The notes: generated by a model from the letters alone, not told the origin. A DNA stretch of 64,000 bases from UBA940 sp031547885 (GCA_031547885.1 JAVBRO010000038.1:1-64000); one strand, 5' to 3'; positions 31,937 to 40,316 are shown, counted from the stretch's first letter. Numbers and translations: made by a program.

Positions 31937-33526
31937 TTAATTTCCGGCTTTGTTTTTCCGTTTCAGGGTCTGGATGCACTCGCGGCGGGGGATTATCACC
32001 GACACCCCGCGGTATTCGATCTCACTGCGCATCAGTTCTTTAATAGCTTCAATGTTTTTCGGCAGGGGAACCACCACGTGCAGGTGTTCCGGTTCGACTC
32101 CGACGCCGAGGCAGATGGCTTCCAGCCGTCCGGTGCCTGCCGAGTCCTGCCCGCCGGTCATACCCGTGGTAAGGTTGTCGGATATTATAATAGTGACGCT
32201 CGAACGCGAATTTACCGCGTCCAACAGCCCCGTGATACCCGAATGGGTGAAAGTCGAGTCGCCGATCACTGCGATCGACGGGAAGAGTCCGCCGTCGGCC
32301 GCGCCCTTGGCCATTGTGACCGATGCCCCCATGTCGAGGCAGCTGTCGATGGCGCGGAACGGGGGCAGCGCGCCTAGAGTGTAGCACCCGATGTCGCTGA
32401 AAACCTTTGCGTCCGGATATTCCTTCACGACCTCGTTGAGCGCGTCGTAAACGTCCCTGTGGCCGCATCCGGCGCACAACGCGGGCGGACGCGCAACCAC
32501 GTTCGCGCTCGGGGCGGGAGTAGCGTTGCCGCCGGGTCCGAGAGCCGCGCGGACATTGTCGGGCGTGAGTTCGCCCGTGCGGGGAACCTCGCCGCTCAAC
32601 CGTCCGCGGATTTTTCCGCTCTCATCCAGCAGGCCGCGCAGCTGTTCCTCTACGAAAGGCTGTCCGTCTTCCAGGACAAGTATCTCGTCGCACTCTTCGG
32701 CCATCTTTTGTATGAGCGTGCGGGGCAGGGGATACTGCGAAATTTTCAATACCGTCCGGTCGCATCCGCCGGGGAAATTCTCCATGAGGTAATTACGCGC
32801 GATCCCGCAGGCTATCACCCCTTTGCGGCTGCCTGGCGTGTAGCTGTTATAGTGGCTTCCCTCCGATATTTTTTCAAGCTCGTCCTGCGCCGCCAGCACC
32901 TCGCCGTATCGCCTGCGGGCGTTTACCGGCAGAAGTATCCAGCGCGAAAGGTCCCCGGGGAACGCAAACTCGTTTTCGGGCGCGGGTTCGCCGACCGCGA
33001 CCACGGCCCTCGAATGCGCCATGCGTGTGGTTATGCGCATCATCACCGGCAGGCGGAATTTTTCGGAAAGTTCGAAGCCGTAGCGTATCATATCGTAGGC
33101 TTCCTGCTGCGACGACGGCTCAAGCGTCGGGACGAATGCGAATTTGCCGTAAAAGCGCGAATCCTGCTCGTTCTGGGACGAGTGCATCGACGGGTCGTCG
33201 GCCGCAAGCACCACCAGTCCGCCGTTCACACCGGTCATGGCCGAGTTTATGAATGCGTCGGCGGCGACGTTCAGCCCAACGTGTTTCATGCAGACCAGGG
33301 CGCGTTTGCCGATGTACGACATGCCTATCGCGGCCTCCATGGCGGTCTTTTCGTTGACGCACCAGTCGGAAAACACGCCGCGTTCACGCGCCAGCGGCGA
33401 GCCCTGGATGTATTCGGTGATCTCGGTCGATGGGGTGCCGGGGTAGGCGTAGACGCCCGATATTCCGGCGTGTATGGCCCCCAGTGCAACGGCCTCGTCG
33501 CCGAGCAGCAGTAATTTATTCTTCAT
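31937..33526 (-). CDS. iorA: Indolepyruvate:ferredoxin oxidoreductase, alpha subunit (IorA), no C-terminal ferredoxin domain
   Basis: 529 residues. The N-terminal pyrimidine-binding part (1-185) starts LLLGDEAVALGAIHAGISGV and contains YAYPGTPSTEIT. The C-terminal TPP-binding part (about 340-520) has PPALCAGCGHRDVYDALNEV, DIGCYTLGALPP, and GDSTFTHSGITGLLDAVNSR. Classical IorA continues with an 8-Fe ferredoxin domain, but this protein ends soon after RRECIQTLKRK, with no CxxCxxC clusters. Electrons must therefore leave through the TPP-proximal cysteines or an external carrier. Such short forms may be normal in Bacteroidales. Confidence 0.93.
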   Translation of the reverse strand: MKNKLLLLGDEAVALGAIHAGISGVYAYPGTPSTEITEYIQGSPLARERGVFSDWCVNEKTAMEAAIGMSYIGKRALVCMKHVGLNVAADAFINSAMTGVNGGLVVLAADDPSMHSSQNEQDSRFYGKFAFVPTLEPSSQQEAYDMIRYGFELSEKFRLPVMMRITTRMAHSRAVVAVGEPAPENEFAFPGDLSRWILLPVNARRRYGEVLAAQDELEKISEGSHYNSYTPGSRKGVIACGIARNYLMENFPGGCDRTVLKISQYPLPRTLIQKMAEECDEILVLEDGQPFVEEQLRGLLDESGKIRGRLSGEVPRTGELTPDNVRAALGPGGNATPAPSANVVARPPALCAGCGHRDVYDALNEVVKEYPDAKVFSDIGCYTLGALPPFRAIDSCLDMGASVTMAKGAADGGLFPSIAVIGDSTFTHSGITGLLDAVNSRSSVTIIISDNLTTGMTGGQDSAGTGRLEAICLGVGVEPEHLHVVVPLPKNIEAIKELMRSEIEYRGVSVIIPRRECIQTLKRKNKAGN

Positions 33527-33529
33527 ATA

Positions 33530-34294
33530 TTATAATGTAAGCGCGAAATCGTCGGCGTCGTCCAACGCCGGAAATTTGCGCCTGAAACTGTCCAGATCTT
33601 CCTTGTTTATCTCCGCGAAAACAGCCTCTTCACGGTTCTCCTGTGCCTCGGCCACGATCTTCCCCTTGAAGTCGAACAGATAAGTCCCGCCCGAATAGCT
33701 TGTGTATGGATCGTTTCCGACGCGGTTCACCCCCGCCACATAGCAGAGGTTCTCAATGGCGCGAGCCTTCAGCAGCGAGTTCCATACGTCTATCCTGACC
33801 GTGGGCCAGTTCGCCGAATATATTATCATGTCGTAATCGCCTGTGTTGCGTGCGAAAACCGGAAAACGAAGGTCGTAGCACACCTGCAGGAGTATCCGCA
33901 TCCCACGCCACTCGACCACCACACGCTCGGTTCCGGCGGTGTACGCCTTGTCCTCGCCAGCGAAGGAGAAAAGGTGCCGTTTGTCGTAGACGGCATATGC
34001 GCCGTCGGGCTTCACGAAGAACATCCGGTTGTAGAACCTGCCACTGTCTTCGACCGCAACGCTCCCGGCCACGGCTGCATCTGTCTGGTTCGCTGTGCGC
34101 TTCATCCATTCCAGCGCCGCCGCGCCGCCCGTTTCGGCAGCTCCGGAGGGGTCGGTCGCATAACCGGTCGTGAACATCTCGGGAAGCACGATAAGGTCCG
34201 CCCCGGGAGCGGCCGCGATCAACTCGCCGGCCCTCTGCAGGTTAGCCTGCGGGTCTTTCCACGCGATTTCCGTTTGCAGCAGCAGGAGTTTCAT
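33530..34294 (-). CDS. Carbon-nitrogen hydrolase (nitrilase superfamily, omega-amidase-like)
   Basis: 254 residues, full length for the family. The catalytic triad is complete: E39 in LIVLPEMFTTGY, K105 in YDKRHLF and C139 in LLQVCYDLRFPVFAR. The short form and the sequence around the Cys resemble omega-amidase/YafV-type enzymes, which hydrolyse 2-oxo-acid amides left by glutamine or methionine transamination. As first gene of an operon with an aminotransferase, this makes metabolic sense. Promoter TATCTTTG at 34315-34322. Confidence 0.93.
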   Translation of the reverse strand: MKLLLLQTEIAWKDPQANLQRAGELIAAAPGADLIVLPEMFTTGYATDPSGAAETGGAAALEWMKRTANQTDAAVAGSVAVEDSGRFYNRMFFVKPDGAYAVYDKRHLFSFAGEDKAYTAGTERVVVEWRGMRILLQVCYDLRFPVFARNTGDYDMIIYSANWPTVRIDVWNSLLKARAIENLCYVAGVNRVGNDPYTSYSGGTYLFDFKGKIVAEAQENREEAVFAEINKEDLDSFRRKFPALDDADDFALTL

Positions 34295-34314
34295 GACGGC
34301 TTTTTTACAGTCTA

Positions 34315-34322
34315 CAAAGATA
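34315..34322 (-). promoter_or_regulatory. -7 promoter element of the six-gene 2-oxoacid operon
   Basis: CAAAGATA on the plus strand, 20 bp before the nitrilase start; no other consensus element is seen before the end of the operon at 28111. Confidence 0.75.
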
Positions 34323-34395
34323 GAAAAATATCACAGATTCTTAAAATTCACACAAACGATAATGTTTTCTTAAACAATATTTCACGCATGGACAT

Positions 34396-34429
34396 AAAAA
34401 ATCCGGGCCGTAGTGGACCCGGATCTTTT
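34396..34429 (-). terminator. Intrinsic terminator of the DUF3868/DUF3575 unit
   Basis: ATCCGGG ... CCCGGAT stem flanked by A- and T-runs, 20 bp after the stop codon at 34450; it separates this unit from the 2-oxoacid operon promoter. Confidence 0.8.
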
Positions 34430-34449
34430 GTAAAACTTTTCGCAGCAGA

Positions 34450-35577
34450 CTAATTGATCTTGTAATAGATCTTGTATTCCACGCGGCGGAGTTCGGGGAA
34501 CATCCGGTCGATCAGTATGCGCCACTGCCGGCCTCCGTCCAGCCTGCGGAGTTTCGACTCTTTGGCGTCGGGCGCAAGGCTGTCGTTGTCGATGATCGAC
34601 AGTACCGTACCCTTGTTCGGCAGGTCGCTGTCCACGATCATCTGCCTCAGCGTCACCCAGTCTTCCCCGACGGAACCGACCTTGGTAACGAGCGGCGAGA
34701 TGCCGTATTTGCCCTGGACGTACCTGGCGAACGAGCGGGCGCGTTCGAAAGAGAGGACCTCGTTCGTGGAGAATCGTGCCTCGGGCGACGCATAGCCTAC
34801 GATAGATACCTGTACTATCTCGGCCTGCGGGTCCATCCTGATCCCGTCCATCGCCGCCTGGAATTTAGCCAGCTCCTGTTGGTTGCGCCTGAAATAAGGC
34901 ATTATGACGCTGCTGCTCGTTTCGAAATCGAGGTACGCCGCGCCTGATTCATACTGCGTTGCGACGGTCGTTACAGTTCCCGGCAGCTCCGTTACGGTGG
35001 TCCATTCGGACTTGTCGACAAGAACGACGGGTTCGGTCCAGGTTGTGGTCACCGGCTCTTCGACATATCCCGGGGGCATTATCGACACGGTGGATATTTC
35101 CACGGCATAAAGCTGGACCTCGCCGGCACACGACTGCAGCATGAGTTCCATATCGAACAGCGCTTCCTGCATCCACGGCTGGTAGGCCACCTCGGCCGAA
35201 TATTTCACCTTTTTAGTACGGTTGTTATTTTTGTCGAGGTTCACGACTTCGAGCGGCAGGTCCTGCATCAACGCCGTGTTGCGGAACTTCTTTTTGCGGG
35301 CGTACATCTTACCGCTATTGTTGCCGTTCACCTGAACATATGGGAAGCGTACATGGTTGACGCCGCTCGAGAGGGCCGGGGCGATGGTGATGCCCTGGCA
35401 GTTCGGCACAGCATCGCCCTGCACGTCGATGATCATTTCCAGAAGTACGAAATCGCCCTCCTGGCTCATCGTGATCTGCGAAGTTCTTATGCCGCCGTTG
35501 ATCTTCTGCGCCGATGCATCCAGTGAAGTTCCGGCGAACAGAGCCAATATTATATAATAGTAGTATATCCTTTTCAT
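34450..35577 (-). CDS. DUF3868-family protein with OmpA-like C-terminal region
   Basis: 375 residues. Signal peptide 1-23 (ending DASAQ). The N-terminal DUF3868 part (about 24-190) includes ISTSQ-like IRTSQITMSQEGDFVLLEMI. The C-terminal third (about 235-345) looks OmpA-like: VQVSIVGYASPEARFSTNEV followed by FERARSFARYVQGKYG, the arrangement that binds peptidoglycan in OmpA proteins. It lies 6 bp downstream of a DUF3575 gene, the same pair as at 1-1667 but without sigma or FecR genes. Likely an envelope-anchored accessory protein of a surface structure; not proven. Confidence 0.85.
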   Translation of the reverse strand: MKRIYYYYIILALFAGTSLDASAQKINGGIRTSQITMSQEGDFVLLEMIIDVQGDAVPNCQGITIAPALSSGVNHVRFPYVQVNGNNSGKMYARKKKFRNTALMQDLPLEVVNLDKNNNRTKKVKYSAEVAYQPWMQEALFDMELMLQSCAGEVQLYAVEISTVSIMPPGYVEEPVTTTWTEPVVLVDKSEWTTVTELPGTVTTVATQYESGAAYLDFETSSSVIMPYFRRNQQELAKFQAAMDGIRMDPQAEIVQVSIVGYASPEARFSTNEVLSFERARSFARYVQGKYGISPLVTKVGSVGEDWVTLRQMIVDSDLPNKGTVLSIIDNDSLAPDAKESKLRRLDGGRQWRILIDRMFPELRRVEYKIYYKIN

Positions 35578-35583
35578 ACCGCC

Positions 35584-36183
35584 TTATTTTTTCGATTTGA
35601 ACATGTAGGAGAACGATACGCCGATCTTGGTCGGGCCGAAGTAATGTTTTACTACATTTTCGGCAAGCAGGTCGCCGCACTGGACGCACTCGAACTCGTT
35701 GTATTTCATGTATATGTATCCAAATCCGAAAGTTGCCTCGAGGTTCCAGTGCGGAGTGAGGTACCACTGCCAGCCGTAGCTTGCGCCGACTCCCGCCATC
35801 CACCCTTCGTAACGGTGGTCTTTCAGTCCCGGGAAAATGCCCAGAGGCAGTTTTATGCCGCCCGCATCGAAAGAGCCGGCCAGCGCATGGACACCGAAAA
35901 ACCCCCTGTTGAAAGCTTCGCAGCGCCAGAAACGGACTTCCGGCTGGACTGTCCAGTGCCAGATTTTTTTATTTTCATCGACGGTGCCGAAGGTCCACGG
36001 ATTGCCTGCGACGCCTAAGTTGATAGTGGTTTTGGGGCCTGTTTTCAATTCGCCCGCCAGGTTGATGGTTCCTCCGGCGGCCCAGGAGAGCAGGTTTGTC
36101 TTCAGACCTACCTTTTGCGCCTGCAGCGGCACCGCGGCCAGCAGTAAAAGGACGGCGGCAGATAGTTTAAACAAGTTCTTCAT
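35584..36183 (-). CDS. DUF3575-family outer-membrane protein
   Basis: 199 residues. Signal peptide 1-22 (ending PLQAQ) and then a short beta-barrel: GLKTNLLSWAAGGTINLAGE, WTVQPEVRFWRCEAFNRGFF, YEGWMAGVGASYGWQWYLTP and a final strand KIGVSFSYMFKSKK. It shows no STN domain, unlike the homologous region in 636-1667. First gene of the pair with DUF3868. No consensus promoter element is seen upstream. Confidence 0.87.
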   Translation of the reverse strand: MKNLFKLSAAVLLLLAAVPLQAQKVGLKTNLLSWAAGGTINLAGELKTGPKTTINLGVAGNPWTFGTVDENKKIWHWTVQPEVRFWRCEAFNRGFFGVHALAGSFDAGGIKLPLGIFPGLKDHRYEGWMAGVGASYGWQWYLTPHWNLEATFGFGYIYMKYNEFECVQCGDLLAENVVKHYFGPTKIGVSFSYMFKSKK

Positions 36184-36436
36184 GCTATATCGCTTACATT
36201 TTTGTTCATTTTATGTCACGGTAAAATTACGCCGAAGAGTTGTTCGCAAGAGCGCCTTACTCAGCAAGTTTTCACTTAGTTATTGACAATTTCAATATAT
36301 TTCAAGGCTTTGCATATTAACAGCCTCTTTGCCGGTGTCTGCGGCGCGGATAATTACAAAAATCCACGAAAATGTTAAAAACCGGGATGTGAAGGTGTAA
36401 ATTCGTACGCGGCGGAGTTTTATTAAATTTTTTTAT

Positions 36437-36444
36437 TATCTTTG
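36437..36444 (+). promoter_or_regulatory. -7 promoter element of the thr leader/thrB unit
   Basis: Exact TATCTTTG. Transcription would start near 36451, so the ATG at 36453 is too close and the leader peptide most likely starts at 36477. Confidence 0.75.
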
Positions 36445-36476
36445 CCTTTACAATGACCAAGGACAAATACATAAAT

Positions 36477-36572
36477 ATGCAGGTTTCGAAGTGTACGGGG
36501 GGCGCTGACTTCCATACATCGACGGGCATATCCGCCATTACGGTCATTATTATTACCCCCCAGGGGGTTTGA
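36477..36572 (+). CDS. Thr/Ile-rich leader peptide of the threonine operon
   Basis: A 31-codon frame between the promoter and the attenuator hairpin. Its second half reads HTSTGISAITVIIITPQGV: ten of the 31 residues are Thr or Ile, with seven of eight in a row being I/T/V. This is the pattern of the E. coli thrL leader, where ribosome stalling at Thr and Ile codons controls termination. The downstream genes are homoserine kinase and threonine synthase, the matching pathway. Two in-frame starts exist (36453 and 36477); the promoter position favours the second. Regulation by attenuation is inferred. Confidence 0.68.
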   Translation: MQVSKCTGGADFHTSTGISAITVIIITPQGV

Positions 36573-36609
36573 TCTTGATTTACCGATCCGCGCGATTGTT
36601 CTGCGCATT

Positions 36610-36644
36610 GCCGGCCGAGGCTGCCGGAGGTCGGCTTCCGTTTT
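36610..36644 (+). terminator. Attenuator-like hairpin between thr leader and thrB
   Basis: GCCGGCC pairs with GGTCGGC (one G-U pair) around a loop that can itself pair, followed by TTCCGTTTT. It begins 38 bp after the leader stop codon. Confidence 0.55.
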
Positions 36645-36735
36645 AAAGATTCAGAGAAAAACTTACAGGCAGTCCCCCGACTGTCGCCGCCGTTTTGAAA
36701 TCGGCGTTGATCTAATAACCTGTAAAGAATAAACA

Positions 36736-37668
36736 ATGAAAAAGATAAAAATATTCGCACCGGCTACGGTAGCGAATCTCGGCTGTGGATTCGACGTGAT
36801 GGGCATGGCCATCGACGGAACGGGCGACCTGCTCGAGGTTTCCGTCGAAGAGGGCACGGGACTTTCGATAGTCAACTACAGCGACGTCGATCTCCCCGGC
36901 GATATAGAGGAAAATGTTATGACCCCCGCGATCCGCATGCTGTTGGCAGAGTACGGACGCGATATGAAGGTCACGGTGGCCATCCTGCACAAGATACTTC
37001 CCGGCAGCGGTATAGGCTCCAGCGCGGCATCTTCGGCCGGAGCGGTCTTCGGCCTGAACGAACTGCTGGGACGTCCGTTCAATGAGATAGACCTGGTGCG
37101 TTTTGCGATGGAGGGCGAGAGCCTGATCGGAGGCGGTGCGAGACATGCCGATAACGTGGGGCCCGCAGTGATGGGCGGGGTGGTGCTGGTGCGCGGCTAC
37201 GAACCGCTCGATATCATTAAACTGCCGATTCCCGACAATTTCTACACGACGGTAGTGCATCCGCACATCACCGTGACGACGAAGGACGGCCGCAACGTGC
37301 TTCCGAAAGAGATTCCCCTCAAGACGGCGGTTACCCAGTGGGGCAATGTCGGCGGACTGGTCGGCGGCCTTGCGTTGGGCGATATGGAGCTTGTCGGGCG
37401 TTCTATCCGCGATGTGGTGGCCGAACCCGCACGCAAGCACTTTATTCCGGGGTACGACGAACTCAAAGCGAACCTCGTTTCAGGCGGCGCACTTGGGGTC
37501 AACATCGCAGGATCAGGCCCTTCGGTATTCGCGGTTGTCGACAGCATGGAAAAGGCGCGGGCGCTCGGCGCGATAATGTCGGCACACTTTGCCGCGCTCG
37601 GCATCGAAGCCGACGTCTATCCATCTAAGATTTCGGGCCAGGGGGCGCGGGCGGCAATTGACAATTGA
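36736..37668 (+). CDS. thrB: Homoserine kinase ThrB
   Basis: 310 residues. GHMP-kinase features are clear: IFAPATVANLGCGFDVMGMA at the N-terminus, the ATP-binding motif LPGSGIGSSAASSAGAVFGL (about 95-114) and the third motif GVNIAGSGPSVFAVVDS near residue 255. It phosphorylates homoserine, the penultimate step to threonine. Preceded by a Thr/Ile leader and followed, after a palindromic repeat, by thrC. The final residues (ARAAIDN) are encoded by sequence repeated directly after the stop, so the C-terminus may have been altered by repeat insertion. Confidence 0.95.
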   Translation: MKKIKIFAPATVANLGCGFDVMGMAIDGTGDLLEVSVEEGTGLSIVNYSDVDLPGDIEENVMTPAIRMLLAEYGRDMKVTVAILHKILPGSGIGSSAASSAGAVFGLNELLGRPFNEIDLVRFAMEGESLIGGGARHADNVGPAVMGGVVLVRGYEPLDIIKLPIPDNFYTTVVHPHITVTTKDGRNVLPKEIPLKTAVTQWGNVGGLVGGLALGDMELVGRSIRDVVAEPARKHFIPGYDELKANLVSGGALGVNIAGSGPSVFAVVDSMEKARALGAIMSAHFAALGIEADVYPSKISGQGARAAIDN

Positions 37669-37706
37669 CAATGAATGGTTAACGATTAATGTGGGCCTTA
37701 CGGTCC

Positions 37707-37802
37707 CCGTCATTGCGAGAAGGCGCAGCCGACGAAGCAATCCGGATAACAGACATAGATTGCTTCACCCTTTCATGGTTCGCAATGACGGGCTGTCCGG
37801 CC
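37707..37802. repeat. Dispersed palindromic repeat, CATTGCGAG family, copy 3
   Basis: Arms CCCGTCATTGCGA/TCGCAATGACGGG with inner GAAGCAATCC ... GATTGCTTC. It lies between thrB and thrC and strongly resembles the copies at 11102 and 14822. Confidence 0.85.
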
Positions 37803-37838
37803 GAGATGAATTGTAGAAAAGATATTATATAATAAGGT

Positions 37839-39125
37839 ATGAAATACAAGACAACACGGGGTTCCGATAAGACTTACAGCCTCAAGGAGGCGGCTTTCAT
37901 GGGCCTGGCGCCCGACGGATGGCTTTTTATGCCGACATCAATTCCGCAGGTCGATATGGATGAGGTATGCGACCGCGCCAAAAATTCGTTCGCCGATATG
38001 GCCGAATATCTGGCCGGGATCTTCTTCGGCGGAGACCTGCCTGCCGCTGAATTGAGAAAAGTGGTCGAAGAGGCGTTTTATTTTCCTGTTCCGCTGAAAC
38101 ACCTCGGAGATGACAAATACACGCTCGAACTTTTTCACGGCCCTACGGCGGCTTTCAAGGATTTCGGCGCCGGATTCATGGGACGGATGCTCGGCCGGCT
38201 CCGCGAGGGGGATGAGGAACTGACAATACTGACGGCTACCTCTGGCGACACGGGCAGCGCGGTCGCGCACGGATTCTACAACGTTCCGGGCATCAAGGTA
38301 GTGATCCTGTATCCCGACGGCAAGATCAGCGACCTGCAGGAGAGCCAGATGACCACGCTCGGCGGCAATATCCACGCCCTGCGCGTCGACGGTACTTTCG
38401 ACGACTGCCAGCGTATGGTGAAAGAAGTTTTTAATGATGCGGAGTATCGTGCAAACCACAACGTCACCTCGGCCAACTCGATCAACCTGCTGCGTTGGAT
38501 ACCCCAGTCGTTCTACTATTTCTACGGCTGGATGCTGTGGCGCGCGGCGACGGGCGACTCATGCCCCGAAATCATCGTCCCGAGCGGCAATTACGGCAAT
38601 CTCTCCGCAGGAATGCTTGCCCGGCGTATGGGTCTGCCCATAAAGAGGTTTATTGCGGTGTCGAACGCCAACGACGTAATTCCCGAGTTCCTGCAGACGG
38701 GGGTTTACTATCCGCGCCCGTCGGTCCGCACCGTCGCGAACGCGATGGACGTCGGCGCCCCCAGCAACTACGAGCGCATGATAAGTATGACGGGCGGCGA
38801 TATCGAAGCCCTGCGCGCCGAGATGGTCGGTTTCGCCTCCGACGATGCGGAGATACGCGCCGCTATCCGCGAGATATACGAAAAATACGGCTATATCTCC
38901 GATCCGCACAGCGCGACGGGATACAACGCCGCGAAGCACTACGGCGCAAAAGGTTTCTGGCTCTCGACGGCCCAGGCGGCCAAGTTCGGCGAGGTGATCG
39001 AGGATGCCATAGGCATCGCGCCCCCGATCCCCGAACGCCTCGCAGTTTTGTTGAACAGGCCGAAAGTCTCCATCCCCATGGCTCCCGACTCGGCCCTTTT
39101 GAAGGATTTCGTTTCGTCGCTGTAA
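37839..39125 (+). CDS. thrC: Threonine synthase ThrC
   Basis: 428 residues, the long threonine-synthase type. The N-terminal segment SLKEAAFMGLAPDGWLFMPT is followed by the PLP-lysine motif HGPTAAFKDFGAGFMG (K107), the phosphate-binding LTATSGDTGSAVAHGF and VPSGNYGNLSAGMLARRMGL. It converts O-phosphohomoserine to threonine. Same strand as thrB; the 170-bp gap contains only a palindromic repeat, so both probably share the leader-controlled promoter. Confidence 0.96.
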   Translation: MKYKTTRGSDKTYSLKEAAFMGLAPDGWLFMPTSIPQVDMDEVCDRAKNSFADMAEYLAGIFFGGDLPAAELRKVVEEAFYFPVPLKHLGDDKYTLELFHGPTAAFKDFGAGFMGRMLGRLREGDEELTILTATSGDTGSAVAHGFYNVPGIKVVILYPDGKISDLQESQMTTLGGNIHALRVDGTFDDCQRMVKEVFNDAEYRANHNVTSANSINLLRWIPQSFYYFYGWMLWRAATGDSCPEIIVPSGNYGNLSAGMLARRMGLPIKRFIAVSNANDVIPEFLQTGVYYPRPSVRTVANAMDVGAPSNYERMISMTGGDIEALRAEMVGFASDDAEIRAAIREIYEKYGYISDPHSATGYNAAKHYGAKGFWLSTAQAAKFGEVIEDAIGIAPPIPERLAVLLNRPKVSIPMAPDSALLKDFVSSL

Positions 39126-39638
39126 GTTGAAGTCATCGTAAAATGTCATCCCGAGCGAGGCAGATTACATACGGCTGCAAGGAGTTAGGTGTTGCTATCT
39201 GCCGACGAAGGATCTACAAAATAATTCGTGAGATTAAGCGGTTTTTCTTGTATAAGGAAGTTCCCTCGTCGCCGGAGCAGCAACGGCCGTGCCGATTTGT
39301 TTTTGCGGCAAACCATAAATCGCCGTCGGCGTTCCGACTTTCGGCTCACCCGGGATGACATAAAACAAAGAACGCCGAAATATCGGCGCTTCTTGTTGGT
39401 TCCAGATGAAATGGGTTATTCCATTATAATCATACAAGCCGGACTCAAATAGGATCGAAAACGGGTTTGGGGTCGTGAAATTTGATTTTCGCTTATGTTT
39501 TAAGTAAAACCAGGTATGAATTTTTGTTTAAATAGTTGGATGTTGATACGCAATTGCCTTAATTTCACAACCTTAAACCTAAAGAAAAATGCTATATTCG
39601 TGCAGTGAAAATGATAGATTATTAAAACTAAAAACCGC
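39126..39638. other. Spacer after thrC with long palindromic repeat and weak terminator
   Basis: Most of it is the repeat element 39144-39360. A hairpin with stem CGCCGA/TCGGCG follows at about 39368-39394 and may end the thr transcript. A TATATTCG element (about 39591-39598), one base off the TAnnTTTG consensus, is a plausible promoter for the following lipoprotein gene. No gene is supported. Confidence 0.5.
39144..39360. repeat. Long dispersed repeat, CATCCCGAG family
   Basis: Begins TGTCATCCCGAGCGAGGCAG and ends CACCCGGGATGACA, giving inverted outer arms TGTCATCCCG/CGGGATGACA about 217 bp apart. The interior is longer than in the copies at 17383 and 31807 and contains CGGCAGATAGC-like inner pairing (GCTATCTGCCG opposite CGAGGCAGAT). 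A 71-codon frame inside it has no family resemblance. Confidence 0.7.
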
Positions 39639-40256
39639 ATGAAATTATTTTCTGCAACCTGCCTGCTTTCCATCGCTTTTGCGGCGGCATCCTGCGACAA
39701 AGGCCCCGCACCGGTCGAACCGCGCGACCCCGACGACATTACCGGTTGCTACGGTGTAAACTACAGTATCTATCTCGACGATTCTCCCTTGCCCGTATTC
39801 GTATCTTCCGGCGATTATTCCGGTTCGGTTACGGTCAGGAGTAATGTCGATGGGATAGAGCTGTATTTCAGACCCAACGACCGCGTTATCGAGTTTGAGC
39901 GTTATTTAGATGACAACGTCCTCTCTTTTTGGACGAATGTCGGGTTTAAGGAGACGGCAGCCGGAAACTATTCTTTCAATTGTCCGAGGATGATAGATGC
40001 GGGAGACGGCAGCTGGGTTCCGGGAGGAAGTTCGCAGACAGAATTTGTATTCAGCCACAGCCGTCCCGTCATAGAAGCCCATGCGGAGGTGACTATGACC
40101 GGCAACATTGTTGCAAAGGATGCAAACGACGCCCGAAGCTACCGGATGTTCCAGGAGCCCGATATGTATCATGATCTGGATATGACGATAGAACTCGCCC
40201 CGTTCATTCCGAACCCAGTTTTCAACAAGCTGTATATAGAGATTACGAGTAGGTGA
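39639..40256 (+). CDS. Hypothetical lipoprotein
   Basis: 205 residues. The signal peptide ends in lipobox FAAASC (Cys 19) followed by DKGPAPVEPRDPDD, a usual lipoprotein linker. The mature part is a soluble all-beta-looking domain with no family I recognise. Own weak promoter (TATATTCG) upstream and a strong shared terminator downstream at 40288. Codon use and base composition resemble the neighbours. Real gene by signal sequence and isolation; function unknown. Confidence 0.72.
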   Translation: MKLFSATCLLSIAFAAASCDKGPAPVEPRDPDDITGCYGVNYSIYLDDSPLPVFVSSGDYSGSVTVRSNVDGIELYFRPNDRVIEFERYLDDNVLSFWTNVGFKETAAGNYSFNCPRMIDAGDGSWVPGGSSQTEFVFSHSRPVIEAHAEVTMTGNIVAKDANDARSYRMFQEPDMYHDLDMTIELAPFIPNPVFNKLYIEITSR

Positions 40257-40287
40257 CGATGCGTGATAGTCTCTTATCCGGATATGG

Positions 40288-40316
40288 AAAACGCCGACTG
40301 GGAAAGTCGGCGTTTT
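40288..40316. terminator. Bidirectional intrinsic terminator
   Basis: AAAACGCCGACT, loop GGGAA, AGTCGGCGTTTT. Serves both the lipoprotein gene (plus) and the nfnB operon (minus), which converge here. Confidence 0.85.

Larger units (their letters stand above)
36184..36735. other. Threonine-operon leader region and upstream spacer
   Basis: The left part (36184-36430) is AT-rich spacer without features. The right part holds the promoter (36437-36444), a Thr/Ile-rich leader peptide gene (36477-36572), a terminator-like hairpin (36610-36644) and two further stem-loops before thrB (36670-36683 and 36688-36706). G-runs at 36497-36502 and 36563-36567 can pair alternatively with C-runs at 36555-36561 and 36674-36678. 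Confidence 0.65.

Noticed and set aside
39143..39358. Plus-strand frame of 71 codons after thrC
   Set aside because: It lies wholly inside the dispersed repeat element and mirrors its arms.
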